Assembly (NCBI RefSeq): GCF_003663945.1
Contig: NZ_RCCH01000007.1
Span: forward strand, 154,404-218,403
Reading direction: 5' to 3'
Origin: Lacinutrix venerupis
GTDB lineage: Bacteria > Bacteroidota > Bacteroidia > Flavobacteriales > Flavobacteriaceae
DNA length: 64,000 nt
Under the pieces are notes generated by a model that did not search any database, had not been told where the DNA came from, and was given only the letters and a program-made list of their open reading frames with translations. The position numbers were made by a program, and so were the translations under genes. Shown in pieces: positions 42,155-50,861 of the stretch. Positions within the stretch are counted from its first letter, which is position 1. Every line of letters starts with the position of its first letter.

Positions 42155-42183
42155 AAGTCTACTTTCTTTACAAAAGTAGACTT
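42155..42183 (-). terminator. Intrinsic terminator of clpX
   Basis: AAGTCTACTTT pairs with AAAGTAGACTT (11 bp, 7-base loop). On the minus strand the hairpin is followed by eight T and lies 24 bases beyond the clpX stop codon. Confidence 0.85.
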
Positions 42184-42206
42184 AAATTTAAGTTATTATT
42201 TTCTTT

Positions 42207-43439
42207 TTAAGAAACTGCTTTTAATTGCTTTAACTTAGTTTTTGATAGCTTTTGTTCTGCATATGTTTTAGTAACACTAATCTTTTTAGTATCGCTTCCT
42301 GGTAATTCAAACATAGCATCTGTTAAAATTTCTTCGCATAACGAGCGTAATCCTCTTGCTCCTAATTTATACTCTATCGCTTTACCCACAATAAACTCTA
42401 ACGCGCCATCTGTTATACTAAATTCAATTTCATCCATAGCAAACAGTTTTTTATATTGTTTGATAATGGCATTTTTAGGTTCTGTTAAAATAGCTCTAAG
42501 TGTATTAGCGTCTAAAGGGTCCATATGTGTTAAAACTGGAAGACGCCCGATAATTTCTGGTATTAATCCAAAATCTTTTAAGTCTTTTGGAATAATATAT
42601 TGTAATAAATTATCGTTATCTACAATTTCATCGCTCATAGAAGCGCTATAACCAACGGCTTGCATGTTTAATCTTTTTGAGATTACACGATTAATACCAT
42701 CGAATGCTCCGCCTGCAATAAATAAAATATTTTCTGTATTAACTTCTATAAATTTCTGGTCTGGATGTTTTCTTCCTCCTTTTGGCGGAACATTTACAAC
42801 TGTTCCTTCTAATAGTTTTAAAAGCGCTTGTTGTACTCCTTCTCCAGAAACGTCTCTAGTTATTGATGGATTATCACTCTTACGTGCAATTTTATCTATC
42901 TCATCTATAAAAACAATTCCTTTTTCAGCTTTTTCTAAACTATAATCTGCAGCCTGCAATAAACGTGTTAAAATACTTTCTACATCTTCTCCCACATAAC
43001 CGGCTTCTGTTAAAACTGTTGCGTCTACAATTGCCAAAGGTACGTTAAGCATTTTCGCTACGGTTTTTGCCATTAACGTTTTTCCTGTTCCAGTTTCTCC
43101 AACCATAATAATATTAGATTTTTGAATCTCTATATCATCGTTGGTAGGTGGTTGTAATAAACGTTTGTAGTGATTATATACAGCTACAGACATTACTTTT
43201 TTTGTATACTCTTGACCTATAATGTATTCGTCTAAAAAAGATTTTATTTGTTGAGGCTTACGTAACATAAGCTCTGCAGATAGCTCTGTATTGTCGCTTT
43301 GTTTAGACTCTTCTACTACAATACCATGTGCTTGTTCTATACAACGATCACATATATGCGCATCTAAACCAGCTATTAATAAACTTGTTTCTGGCTTTTT
43401 CCTACCACAAAACGAACATTCTAATTCTTCCTTTGCCAT
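42207..43439 (-). CDS. clpX: ATP-dependent Clp protease ATP-binding subunit ClpX
   Basis: The 410-residue AAA+ unfoldase has the N-terminal zinc-binding domain ([10 protein letters not shown] and HICDRC), Walker A GETGTGKT, the pore loop GYVGED and Walker B IVFIDEID. It unfolds substrates and feeds them to ClpP, encoded just upstream. The order tig-clpP-clpX is the conserved bacterial arrangement. The gap to clpP holds an AGTTAAAAGTT low-complexity run (43447-43480). Confidence 0.98.
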   Translation of the reverse strand: MAKEELECSFCGRKKPETSLLIAGLDAHICDRCIEQAHGIVVEESKQSDNTELSAELMLRKPQQIKSFLDEYIIGQEYTKKVMSVAVYNHYKRLLQPPTNDDIEIQKSNIIMVGETGTGKTLMAKTVAKMLNVPLAIVDATVLTEAGYVGEDVESILTRLLQAADYSLEKAEKGIVFIDEIDKIARKSDNPSITRDVSGEGVQQALLKLLEGTVVNVPPKGGRKHPDQKFIEVNTENILFIAGGAFDGINRVISKRLNMQAVGYSASMSDEIVDNDNLLQYIIPKDLKDFGLIPEIIGRLPVLTHMDPLDANTLRAILTEPKNAIIKQYKKLFAMDEIEFSITDGALEFIVGKAIEYKLGARGLRSLCEEILTDAMFELPGSDTKKISVTKTYAEQKLSKTKLKQLKAVS

Positions 43440-43446
43440 TCTCTTT

Positions 43447-43480
43447 AAGTTAAAAGTTATTAGTTAAAAGTTAAAAGTTT
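43447..43480. repeat. AGTTAAAAGTT low-complexity repeat between clpX and clpP
   Basis: Three near-perfect AGTTAAAAGT iterations occupy the clpP-clpX gap. It resembles the TTAGCTTTTGGC-like repeat near 3151-3240 in type but not in sequence. It could affect transcript stability; nothing more can be said. Confidence 0.4.
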
Positions 43481-43521
43481 TCACTCTTATATTTCTAACT
43501 TAACTTAATTCTTATATAGTA

Positions 43522-44196
43522 TTAATTACGAGCTAAAATCTCGTCTATCATTCCGTATTCTTTAGCTTTATCTGCTTTCATCCAATAGTCACGATCACTG
43601 TCTTCATATACTTTTTCGTAATCTTGTCCTGAGTGCTTACTTATTATTTTATAAAGCTCTTCTTTTAAAATTAAAATTTCGCGTGCAGTAATTTCTATAT
43701 CACTTGCTTGACCTTGCGCACCTCCTAAAGGTTGGTGAATCATAACTCGAGAGTGTGTTAAACCACTACGTTTCCCTTTTTCTCCCGCACATAATAAAAC
43801 AGCTCCCATTGATGCTGCCATACCTGTACAAATTGTTGCTACATCTGGTTTAATAAATTGCATTGTATCATAAATTCCTAATCCTGCATAAACACTTCCT
43901 CCTGGAGAGTTTATGTACATTTGGATATCTTTATTAGCATCTACGCTTTCTAAAAATAATAGCTGTGCTTGTATAATATTTGCAATATTATCGTTAATTC
44001 CTGTTCCTAAAAAAAGGATACGATCCATCATTAATCTTGAAAAAACATCTAATTGAGAAATGTTTAATTGACGTTCTTCTATAATATAAGGTGTCATACT
44101 TTGTGGCATCATACTACTTACAATTTTGTTATAGTATGTACTGCTTATTCCTTGATCTTTTATAGCAAATTTTTCGAATTCTTTTCCGTAATCCAT
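43522..44196 (-). CDS. clpP: ATP-dependent Clp protease proteolytic subunit ClpP
   Basis: A 224-residue serine protease with the ClpP catalytic serine in CTGMAASMGAVLL and histidine in SRVMIHQPLGGAQGQASDI. YINSPGGSVYAGLGIYDTM is the substrate-binding segment. It forms the tetradecameric chamber used by ClpX. The N-terminal ~25 residues form the leader region removed or ordered in other ClpPs. Confidence 0.98.
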   Translation of the reverse strand: MDYGKEFEKFAIKDQGISSTYYNKIVSSMMPQSMTPYIIEERQLNISQLDVFSRLMMDRILFLGTGINDNIANIIQAQLLFLESVDANKDIQMYINSPGGSVYAGLGIYDTMQFIKPDVATICTGMAASMGAVLLCAGEKGKRSGLTHSRVMIHQPLGGAQGQASDIEITAREILILKEELYKIISKHSGQDYEKVYEDSDRDYWMKADKAKEYGMIDEILARN

Positions 44197-44314
44197 ATCT
44201 GTTTGTTGAATTTGATAATTTAGTTTAGCCTCTAAATTTCTTTAAAAGGGCCATAAATGTATTGTTAAATCAGCAGTTTTCAAACTTTTTAAGTTGAATT
44301 TAACGCTAATAAAA

Positions 44315-44346
44315 TAGGCATTGAATTACAAATAATTCAATGCCTA
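44315..44346 (-). terminator. Intrinsic terminator of tig
   Basis: TAGGCATTGAATT pairs perfectly with AATTCAATGCCTA (13 bp, 6-base loop), 24 bases beyond the tig stop; on the minus strand TTTTATT follows. Confidence 0.8.
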
Positions 44347-44369
44347 AATATAATGATTTTATAATTAAA

Positions 44370-45698
44370 TTATTTGTCTCCGTAAACCTCCTTAACAAAC
44401 TTATCGTAAGTTAATTCTTTTGTTTTTACGTTTGCCTTTTCTTTATAAAGTGCTAATAATTTTTGGCTAACTACTTGCTCGCTTATACGCTTAACTTCTT
44501 CTTGATTAGATAGTACTCTTGCTGCAATGTCATCTAACTCTTTATCGCTAGGATTTGTTTGACCAAATTGTGCCATTTGTACTTTAATCATCGCTTTTGC
44601 GCTTTCTTTAACGTCTTCGAAATCAACTTTTATTCCGTTTGCTTCCATTAACTTTGCCTCGATAAGTTGGTAACGTAAACTCTTTTCAGACTTTTCGTAT
44701 TCTTCTTTTGCTGTTGCATCGTCCATTGGATTTTCGCCTGCAGTTTGCATCCATTTTGTTAAAAATTCTGCTGGTAAATCAAACTTTGTATTTGCTACTA
44801 AATGCTCTGTAACATCATTTAAGAATTTTTGATCCGATTGCTGTACAAATTGTTTTTCGGCATCTTCTTTAATCTTTTCTTTTAATTCTGAAACCGATTT
44901 TACATTATCTTTTCCAAATAACTTATCAAACAATTCTTGATCTAAATCTGCAAGTTCACGTTTGTTTACTTCTGTAATCTCAAAAGTTACTTCTATATCT
45001 AAACCATGAGCCTTATCATGATCTACTTTTAATGCATGCATTAATTCGTGATCATCTTCGTAAAGACCTTTTGTTTTAAGTGTAATTACATCGCCAACTT
45101 TAGCTCCTACAAATTTCTTTTCGGTAGCTTTTCCTTTAAATTTATCTAAAGTTAGTGTTACTGTGTTTTCTATTTCTTCAGCTTCATTTTTATAAACTCC
45201 AGTTATTTCACTGTCTTTAGCTACTTCTTGCAATGCAACTAATTTACCGTATTGCTTCTGGATATTTACTACTTGATCATCAATTAATTTATCGTCTGCA
45301 ACAATATTGTAATGCGTGATTCCTTTTTTTCCTTCTAAATCTACTTCGAATTCTGGTGCTAAACCTAATTCGAACTCAAAAGAAAAATTATCTGAATCCC
45401 AATCGATATCGTCTTGTGGTTTTGGTAATGGCTGACCTAAAACATCTAATTTTTCTTCAGTTAAATATTTATTTAATCCTTCTTGAATTAATTTATTAAC
45501 CTCATCGATTAAAACGGCTTTACCATATTGCTTTTTAACCATTCCCATTGGCACATGACCTTTTCTAAAACCAGGAATGTTTGCTGTTTTTCTATAATCT
45601 GTTAAGATTTTTTCAACTTTAGTTGCGTAATCGTCTTTCTCGATTGCTACTGTAACTACAGCATTTAATGCATCTTTATTTTCTCTTGTAATATTCAT
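44370..45698 (-). CDS. tig: Trigger factor
   Basis: The 442-residue protein has the ribosome-binding N-terminal domain ending in IPGFRKGHVPMGMVKKQYGKA, with the GFRKGxxP signature. A middle region with KVGDVITLKTKGLYEDD corresponds to the FKBP-like part but I see little PPIase signature, which is common in Bacteroidota. A long C-terminal helical chaperone domain follows. It assists nascent chains at the ribosome. Confidence 0.95.
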   Translation of the reverse strand: MNITRENKDALNAVVTVAIEKDDYATKVEKILTDYRKTANIPGFRKGHVPMGMVKKQYGKAVLIDEVNKLIQEGLNKYLTEEKLDVLGQPLPKPQDDIDWDSDNFSFEFELGLAPEFEVDLEGKKGITHYNIVADDKLIDDQVVNIQKQYGKLVALQEVAKDSEITGVYKNEAEEIENTVTLTLDKFKGKATEKKFVGAKVGDVITLKTKGLYEDDHELMHALKVDHDKAHGLDIEVTFEITEVNKRELADLDQELFDKLFGKDNVKSVSELKEKIKEDAEKQFVQQSDQKFLNDVTEHLVANTKFDLPAEFLTKWMQTAGENPMDDATAKEEYEKSEKSLRYQLIEAKLMEANGIKVDFEDVKESAKAMIKVQMAQFGQTNPSDKELDDIAARVLSNQEEVKRISEQVVSQKLLALYKEKANVKTKELTYDKFVKEVYGDK

Positions 45699-45729
45699 TT
45701 TGAATAATCTTTTTTATGTAACCAAAAAT

Positions 45730-45760
45730 GGAGTGCAAAAATACTACTTTTTTACACTCC
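45730..45760 (-). promoter_or_regulatory. Hairpin containing the putative tig -7 box
   Basis: GGAGTGCAAAAA and TTTTTACACTCC pair with one mismatch around a 7-base loop. The minus-strand TATTTTTG (45736-45743), a TAnnTTTG match 38 bases upstream of the tig ATG, lies in one arm. The hairpin may also terminate the upstream small membrane protein gene. Confidence 0.5.
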
Positions 45761-45796
45761 ATCAAAGTTTTTTAATGTATTGAATTTCAACACATA

Positions 45797-46150
45797 TTAT
45801 GTCTTCTTTTTATCTTTTTCAAAGAACGACTGTAACAACGACTGTAATATTGATAAAAGCACACTAAATAATATAGCCCACCAAATATTATTTACAGAAA
45901 AACCTGTAATTAAATAATCTGCTAGCAGGATAATTAATGCGTTTACAACTAAGAGAAATAAGCCGAGAGTTACAATTGTGATTGGCAATGTTAACAGCAC
46001 CAGTAAAGGTTTTACTAGAAGGTTTAAGATAGATAATACTATTGCTACAATTATTGCAGATACGTAACCATCTACTTGCACACCGTTTAAAACGTTTGCT
46101 AGTACAAATACTGCAATTGCATTTAAAAGAAGTCTAATTATTAAGTTCAT
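45797..46150 (-). CDS. Small four-TM membrane protein (phage holin superfamily IV / YvlD-like)
   Basis: A 117-residue protein with four hydrophobic segments: LIIRLLLNAIAVFVLANVL, VSAIIVAIVLSILNLLV, LLVLLTLPITIVTLGLFLLV and WWAILFSVLLSILQSLL. This is the phage_holin_4_2/YvlD family, an ordinary chromosomal membrane protein despite the name. No phage gene is nearby. It lies between the hydrolase gene and tig on the minus strand. Confidence 0.9.
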   Translation of the reverse strand: MNLIIRLLLNAIAVFVLANVLNGVQVDGYVSAIIVAIVLSILNLLVKPLLVLLTLPITIVTLGLFLLVVNALIILLADYLITGFSVNNIWWAILFSVLLSILQSLLQSFFEKDKKKT

Positions 46151-46170
46151 ATGTTCTTGTTTTAATTTGT

Positions 46171-46935
46171 TTAATTTACAAAATTAATTACTTCTTGGTA
46201 AAAATCTTTTGGGTTTTCGGCATGTAACCAATGTCCTGCGTTGGTAATTGTTTTTATTTTAGAATTTGTAAAATGAGATTTTATTATGGCTTCGTCTTGA
46301 GCTCCAATATATTCGCTTTTATCTCCTTTTAAAAATAGTGTTTCACCTTCAAACTTTGAATGTACCGGTAATGCTTCACCTACTTCGCTAACGTTTTGAG
46401 TTAAAGCTTCTAGATTCATTCTTAATCCTAAAGTTCCTTTTTCTACCCAATATAAGTTTTTTAATAAAAATAATCTTGTACCATAATCGCTAACGTAATT
46501 GGCCAACTCTTCTTCTGCTTCTCCTCTACTTTTTATTGTATTAAAATTTAAACTACTTAATCCTTCTAAAATAGCATCATGATGAATAGGATAAAAACGT
46601 GGCGAAATATCTGCTACAATTAATTTATTTACATAATCTGGATACTGAGACGCAAAAAGCATTGCTGTTTTTCCTCCCATAGAATGCCCTAATAAAACGA
46701 CGTTTTTTAAATTATAATTGTCACAATATAATTTTAAATCTTGAGATAGAACATCGTAATTAAAATCTTCGCTATGGAAACTTCTTCCATGGTTTCTTTG
46801 GTCTATTAAATGCACTTGAAATCCTGCTTCGGCAAATTGTTTACCTAATGTTTTCCAATTATCACTCATACCTAAAAAACCATGTAAAATTATAAATGGT
46901 TTTCCTTCTCCTATTATATTTGAATGTAGTTGCAT
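46171..46935 (-). CDS. Alpha/beta fold hydrolase
   Basis: A 254-residue hydrolase with FIILHGFLGMSDNW (oxyanion region), the nucleophile elbow GHSMGGK, and the terminal histidine in NAGHWLHAENP. It resembles YbfF/BioH-like esterases. Its start ATG overlaps the pdxJ stop by one base, so it is translated with pdxJ. Substrate unknown. Confidence 0.93.
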   Translation of the reverse strand: MQLHSNIIGEGKPFIILHGFLGMSDNWKTLGKQFAEAGFQVHLIDQRNHGRSFHSEDFNYDVLSQDLKLYCDNYNLKNVVLLGHSMGGKTAMLFASQYPDYVNKLIVADISPRFYPIHHDAILEGLSSLNFNTIKSRGEAEEELANYVSDYGTRLFLLKNLYWVEKGTLGLRMNLEALTQNVSEVGEALPVHSKFEGETLFLKGDKSEYIGAQDEAIIKSHFTNSKIKTITNAGHWLHAENPKDFYQEVINFVN

Positions 46936-47648
46936 TATTTTAATTTATTTAGGTACATATTTACTACATTTTCTATACCTAAATATAAGCTTTCAGATAT
47001 TAAAGCATGCCCAATTGAAACTTCTAATAGACCTGGAATATTATCTTTAAAAAACTTTATATTTTCTAAAGACAAATCGTGACCTGCATTAACTCCTAAT
47101 CCTATTTTGTTTGCTAGTTCAGCACAAGTTGCATAAGGTTTTATAGCCTCGTTATTACCTAAACTATATTGGTGTGCAAAACCTTCAGTATATAACTCTA
47201 TTCTATCTGTTCCTGTTAATTTTGCTCCTTCAATTTGTTTTGTGTCTGGATCTACAAATATGGATGTACGAATGTTATTACGTTTAAATTCTGAAATCAC
47301 TTCGGTTAAAAAATCTTTATTTTTTATTGTATCCCATCCTGCATTACTTGTTAAAGCATTAATACCATCTGGCACTAGTGTAACTTGAGTTGGTTTAATT
47401 TCAAGTACCATATCCATAAATTTTGTAATAGGATTACCCTCAATATTATACTCTGTATGTACAACTGGTTTTAAATCGTAAGCATCTTGATAGCGAATAT
47501 GCCTCTCGTCTGGCCTTGGATGTATAGTTACACCTTCTGCTCCAAAACGCTGTACATCTTTTGCAAACTGAATTACATTTGGCACATCTCCTCCTCTAGA
47601 GTTTCTTAAAGTTGCTATTTTATTTATGTTTACGCTAAGTTTTGTCAT
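46935..47648 (-). CDS. pdxJ: Pyridoxine 5'-phosphate synthase
   Basis: The 237-residue protein contains LSVNINKIATLRNSRGGDVP at the start, GVTIHPRPDERHI, VTLVPDG and GLGVNAGHDLS, all conserved in PdxJ. It condenses 1-deoxyxylulose 5-phosphate with amino-oxopropyl phosphate in vitamin B6 synthesis. It is divergent from the CBS-nadK operon. A TATTTTTG box is placed 24 bases upstream. Confidence 0.98.
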   Translation of the reverse strand: MTKLSVNINKIATLRNSRGGDVPNVIQFAKDVQRFGAEGVTIHPRPDERHIRYQDAYDLKPVVHTEYNIEGNPITKFMDMVLEIKPTQVTLVPDGINALTSNAGWDTIKNKDFLTEVISEFKRNNIRTSIFVDPDTKQIEGAKLTGTDRIELYTEGFAHQYSLGNNEAIKPYATCAELANKIGLGVNAGHDLSLENIKFFKDNIPGLLEVSIGHALISESLYLGIENVVNMYLNKLK

Positions 47649-47671
47649 TTCTTAATATGTGTTAATTAGTA

Positions 47672-47679
47672 CAAAAATA
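47672..47679 (-). promoter_or_regulatory. Putative -7 box for pdxJ
   Basis: TATTTTTG on the minus strand, 23 bases before the pdxJ ATG, matches TAnnTTTG; the -33 element is not clear. Confidence 0.45.
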
Positions 47680-47740
47680 CAAAGTAGATGCACGAGATTG
47701 TTCTTATTTTTAATTAATTTGCATAAAATTGAAATGCAGC

Positions 47741-48400
47741 ATGAATTTTTTAGATTACATAATAAACGATATAAAACCATTACTTAATACCGATAAGGTT
47801 AAAGAGATTCAATTACTTTTTAACCAATTAACCTATTCTCATATTCCTATTAAAAATGCAGAAGGTGTTTATTTAGGTTGTATTTCAGAAAACGATGCAC
47901 ATTGTTTTGATAGCGAAAAACCTATTCAAGATTACAGATATTCTGGCGAAGGTTTTTTTGTTAGGGAAGACACAAACTGGTTAGATATACTTGAAGCTTT
48001 TGCACAAAACTCGGCTAATATTATGCCTGTTTTGAGCAAGAAAAATGTATATTTAGGTTACTACGAGTTAAATGACATTATTAGCCTATTTAATGAAACG
48101 CCTTTCTTTTCTGAGGCAGGAGCTGTATTAATAGTAGAAAAAGGTAGCGCAGATTATTCTTTTAGTGAAATTAGCCAAATTGTAGAATCTAATAATGGAA
48201 AATTATTAGGCTCGTTTATTTCAAAATTTGAAAATGATGTTACCCAAATAACATTAAAAATAGGGAATGCAAACCTTAATGAGATTATGCAAACCTTTAG
48301 GCGTTATAGCTATAATGTATTATCTGGACATGAAGATGATAATTATTTAATTGGACTTAAAGAACGTTCTGATTATTTAAACAAATACCTAAACATATAA
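47741..48400 (+). CDS. CBS domain-containing protein (AcuB-like)
   Basis: A 219-residue protein with a CBS-domain pair in the N-terminal half (SHIPIKNAEGVYLGCISENDA, IMPVLSKKNVYLGYYELNDI) and an ACT-like C-terminal region (GSADYSFSEISQIVESNNGKLLG). The frame extends to a TTG at 47729 but ATG 47741 (MNFLDYIIND) is preferred. It probably senses an adenine nucleotide. It is followed after four bases by nadK, an arrangement conserved in Flavobacteriaceae. Confidence 0.88.
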   Translation: MNFLDYIINDIKPLLNTDKVKEIQLLFNQLTYSHIPIKNAEGVYLGCISENDAHCFDSEKPIQDYRYSGEGFFVREDTNWLDILEAFAQNSANIMPVLSKKNVYLGYYELNDIISLFNETPFFSEAGAVLIVEKGSADYSFSEISQIVESNNGKLLGSFISKFENDVTQITLKIGNANLNEIMQTFRRYSYNVLSGHEDDNYLIGLKERSDYLNKYLNI

Positions 48401-48404
48401 ATTT

Positions 48405-49280
48405 ATGAAGGTTGCTATTTACAGTCAGTATCCAAAAAAACAGTCTAAAGATTCTTTAAAAGCACTTACTAAAGAGCTATTAAAACTAAACGCTACATTA
48501 TTTCTTGAACAAGATTTTTTTAATGATATAAAAACAGAACTTTCAAACCCGTTAAATTACAAAACCTTTACAGCTTTAGATAAAAGTTTCGATTTATTTG
48601 TTAGTATTGGAGGAGACGGAACAATTTTAAGAGCCATCACTTTTGTTAAAGATTTAAATATCCCAATAATTGGAATTAATACTGGAAGGCTAGGTTTTTT
48701 AGCAACAATACAACCAGAAGGCATTAAAGAAGCAATTCAGCAAATACAAAATAAAGAATACACTTTAAGTAAACGCACCTTATTATCTATTGAAACTTCT
48801 CCAGAGAATAACGATATAAAAGATTTAAATTTTGCTTTAAATGAAATAGCAATTAGTAGAAAAAATACAACTTCTATGATTACTGTTGAAACAAAATTAA
48901 ATAACGAGTTTTTAACTTCTTATTGGAGCGACGGTTTAATAATCTCAACACCTACAGGCTCTACAGGCTACTCTTTAAGTTGTGCAGGACCAGTAATTAC
49001 ACCAGACACAACTAGTTTTGTATTAACACCTATTGCACCTCACAACCTAAGTGCAAGACCTTTAGTTATTGAAGACTCCACAACTATACAATTAAAAGTT
49101 AGTGGTAGGGAAGATAATTATTTAGTTTCTTTAGATTCTAGAATAGCGACTTTATCTAACAACACTATTATAACTATAAAAAAATCTCCTTTTACTATTA
49201 ATATGATAGAATTAAACTCTGAAAGCTTCCTTACAACCTTAAGAAAAAAGTTACTTTGGGGAGAAGACAAGAGAAATTAA
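48405..49280 (+). CDS. nadK: NAD kinase
   Basis: The 291-residue protein has the GGDGT motif in VSIGGDGTILRAI, then GINTGRLGFLA and the DGLIISTPTGSTGYSLSCAGP substrate loop. It phosphorylates NAD to NADP in the cytosol. It follows the CBS protein in the same operon. Confidence 0.98.
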   Translation: MKVAIYSQYPKKQSKDSLKALTKELLKLNATLFLEQDFFNDIKTELSNPLNYKTFTALDKSFDLFVSIGGDGTILRAITFVKDLNIPIIGINTGRLGFLATIQPEGIKEAIQQIQNKEYTLSKRTLLSIETSPENNDIKDLNFALNEIAISRKNTTSMITVETKLNNEFLTSYWSDGLIISTPTGSTGYSLSCAGPVITPDTTSFVLTPIAPHNLSARPLVIEDSTTIQLKVSGREDNYLVSLDSRIATLSNNTIITIKKSPFTINMIELNSESFLTTLRKKLLWGEDKRN

Positions 49281-49395
49281 TTAACTTTTTTAAATTTATA
49301 ACCATACATTCTTTCATTTTTACAATAAATTCATGCTAATACTGTTTTAAACTGTAACTATTTGGCTTAAATTATTATAGGCTAATCTTATTTAT

Positions 49396-49403
49396 TATAT
49401 TTG
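49396..49403 (+). promoter_or_regulatory. Putative -7 box for the DUF6089-uppS-bamA genes
   Basis: TATATTTG followed by CAAAC matches TAnnTTTG and lies 16 bases upstream of the ATG at 49420, giving a very short leader. A TTTG at 49361 is too distant for a -33 box. Confidence 0.45.
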
Positions 49404-49419
49404 CAAACTTTGAAGATTT

Positions 49420-50112
49420 ATGAGGTATTTAACGCTTTTATTAATTACATTTTTAAGCTTACAACTTAGTAATGCTCAAATTAACGAATTTGGTATTTTT
49501 GTTGGTGGCAGTAACTTTATTGGAGATGTAGGCGCAACAAATTATATAGCACCAAAACAATTAGCTTTTGGAGCATTATATAAATGGAATAGAAGCAAAA
49601 GACACTCTTATAGAATCTCTTTAACCTTTACAGAACTTGAAGGTATCGATTTAGACTCTGATGACCCAAGTAGACAAATTAGAGGTTTAGAGTTCAACAA
49701 TAATATTCTTGAACTTTCTGCAGGAATGGAATTCACGTTTTTTGATTTCGATTTACACAATGGTGGCAAGGTTTCTACTCCTTATTTATATTCAGGAATT
49801 AGTGTTGCTAAGCATGATAATTTCTATTACAATTCAGACGGTAGTATTTACGACGAAGACACTTCTAGTTTAGCATTTGGAATACCAATGGTATTAGGTT
49901 ATAAAGCTGCAATTTCTTCAGAATTTATTTTAGCTTTAGAAATTGGTGCGCGTTATACCTTTAGTGATGAGTTAGATGGTAGTATGCCAGACTCAGAATT
50001 AGCAGCTAGTAGAGCCTTTGGAAATTTAAATAATAACGATTGGTACACCTTTACCGGTATTACTTTAACATATACATTTGGTAGAAACCCATGTTTTTGC
50101 CCAGGACAATAA
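49420..50112 (+). CDS. DUF6089 family outer membrane beta-barrel protein
   Basis: A 230-residue protein with signal peptide (MRYLTLLLITFLSLQLSNAQ) and beta-strands FGIFVGGSNFIGDVGATNYI, YSYRISLTFTELEGI-like and a final YTFGRNPCFCPGQ. It is the small barrel protein found directly before uppS and bamA in Flavobacteriaceae, suggesting a role in outer-membrane assembly or simply co-transcription. Function not known. It ends one base before the likely TTG start of uppS. Confidence 0.85.
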   Translation: MRYLTLLLITFLSLQLSNAQINEFGIFVGGSNFIGDVGATNYIAPKQLAFGALYKWNRSKRHSYRISLTFTELEGIDLDSDDPSRQIRGLEFNNNILELSAGMEFTFFDFDLHNGGKVSTPYLYSGISVAKHDNFYYNSDGSIYDEDTSSLAFGIPMVLGYKAAISSEFILALEIGARYTFSDELDGSMPDSELAASRAFGNLNNNDWYTFTGITLTYTFGRNPCFCPGQ

Positions 50113-50113
50113 T

Positions 50114-50851
50114 TTGGATACAAGTAAAATAAATAAAGATAAGTTACCTAATCATCTTGCCATAATTATGGATGGCAATGGTCGTTGGGCTAAACAAAAA
50201 GGACTTATTCGTGCTGTAGGTCATGAAAACGGAACAAAATCTGTTAGAGAAACTGTAGAAGCCTCTGCTAAACTAGGCATAAAAAACCTAACACTATATG
50301 CTTTTTCTACAGAAAATTGGAATAGACCAAAGCTAGAAGTAGATACTTTAATGCGATTATTAGTTGCATCCTTAAAAAAGGAAATAAAAACACTTCAAAA
50401 AAATAACATTAAACTTAATGCTATTGGAAACCTAAATAACTTACCAAAAAAGGTTCTAAAAGAACTTAATGAGGTAATAGAATGCACTAAAAACAACACA
50501 CACATGACCTTGACCTTAGCATTAAGCTACGGTTCTAGAGACGAACTGTTAAATGCCGTTAAGGAAATTAGCCATAAAGTTAAAAATAATATAATTTCTT
50601 CAGAAAATATTGACGAATCAATTATTAATGAGCATCTTTACACGCAAAATTTACCAGATGTGGACTTACTTATAAGAACAAGTGGAGAACAACGTATTAG
50701 TAATTTTTTACTATGGCAAATAGCGTATGCCGAATTATACTTTACATCAGTATTATGGCCAGATTTTACACAGCAACACTTATGTGATGCTATTATAGAA
50801 TATCAAAATAGAGAAAGACGCTTTGGAAAAACAAGTGAACAAATTAGTTAA
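50114..50851 (+). CDS. uppS: Isoprenyl transferase (undecaprenyl diphosphate synthase)
   Basis: The cis-prenyltransferase signatures are all here: HLAIIMDGNGRWAKQKG with the catalytic Asp, YAFSTENWNRP, and DLLIRTSGEQRISNFLLWQ. It makes the C55 carrier lipid for peptidoglycan and polysaccharide. An ATG at 50078 lies in frame but overlaps DUF6089 by 35 bases; TTG 50114, one base past that stop, gives 245 residues, the usual length. bamA follows. Confidence 0.95.
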   Translation: MDTSKINKDKLPNHLAIIMDGNGRWAKQKGLIRAVGHENGTKSVRETVEASAKLGIKNLTLYAFSTENWNRPKLEVDTLMRLLVASLKKEIKTLQKNNIKLNAIGNLNNLPKKVLKELNEVIECTKNNTHMTLTLALSYGSRDELLNAVKEISHKVKNNIISSENIDESIINEHLYTQNLPDVDLLIRTSGEQRISNFLLWQIAYAELYFTSVLWPDFTQQHLCDAIIEYQNRERRFGKTSEQIS

Positions 50852-50861
50852 AAACAGACCT

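Noticed and set aside
45797..46150. Prophage signal from the phage-holin-like protein
   Set aside because: It is a chromosomal four-TM YvlD-like protein with no phage genes around.
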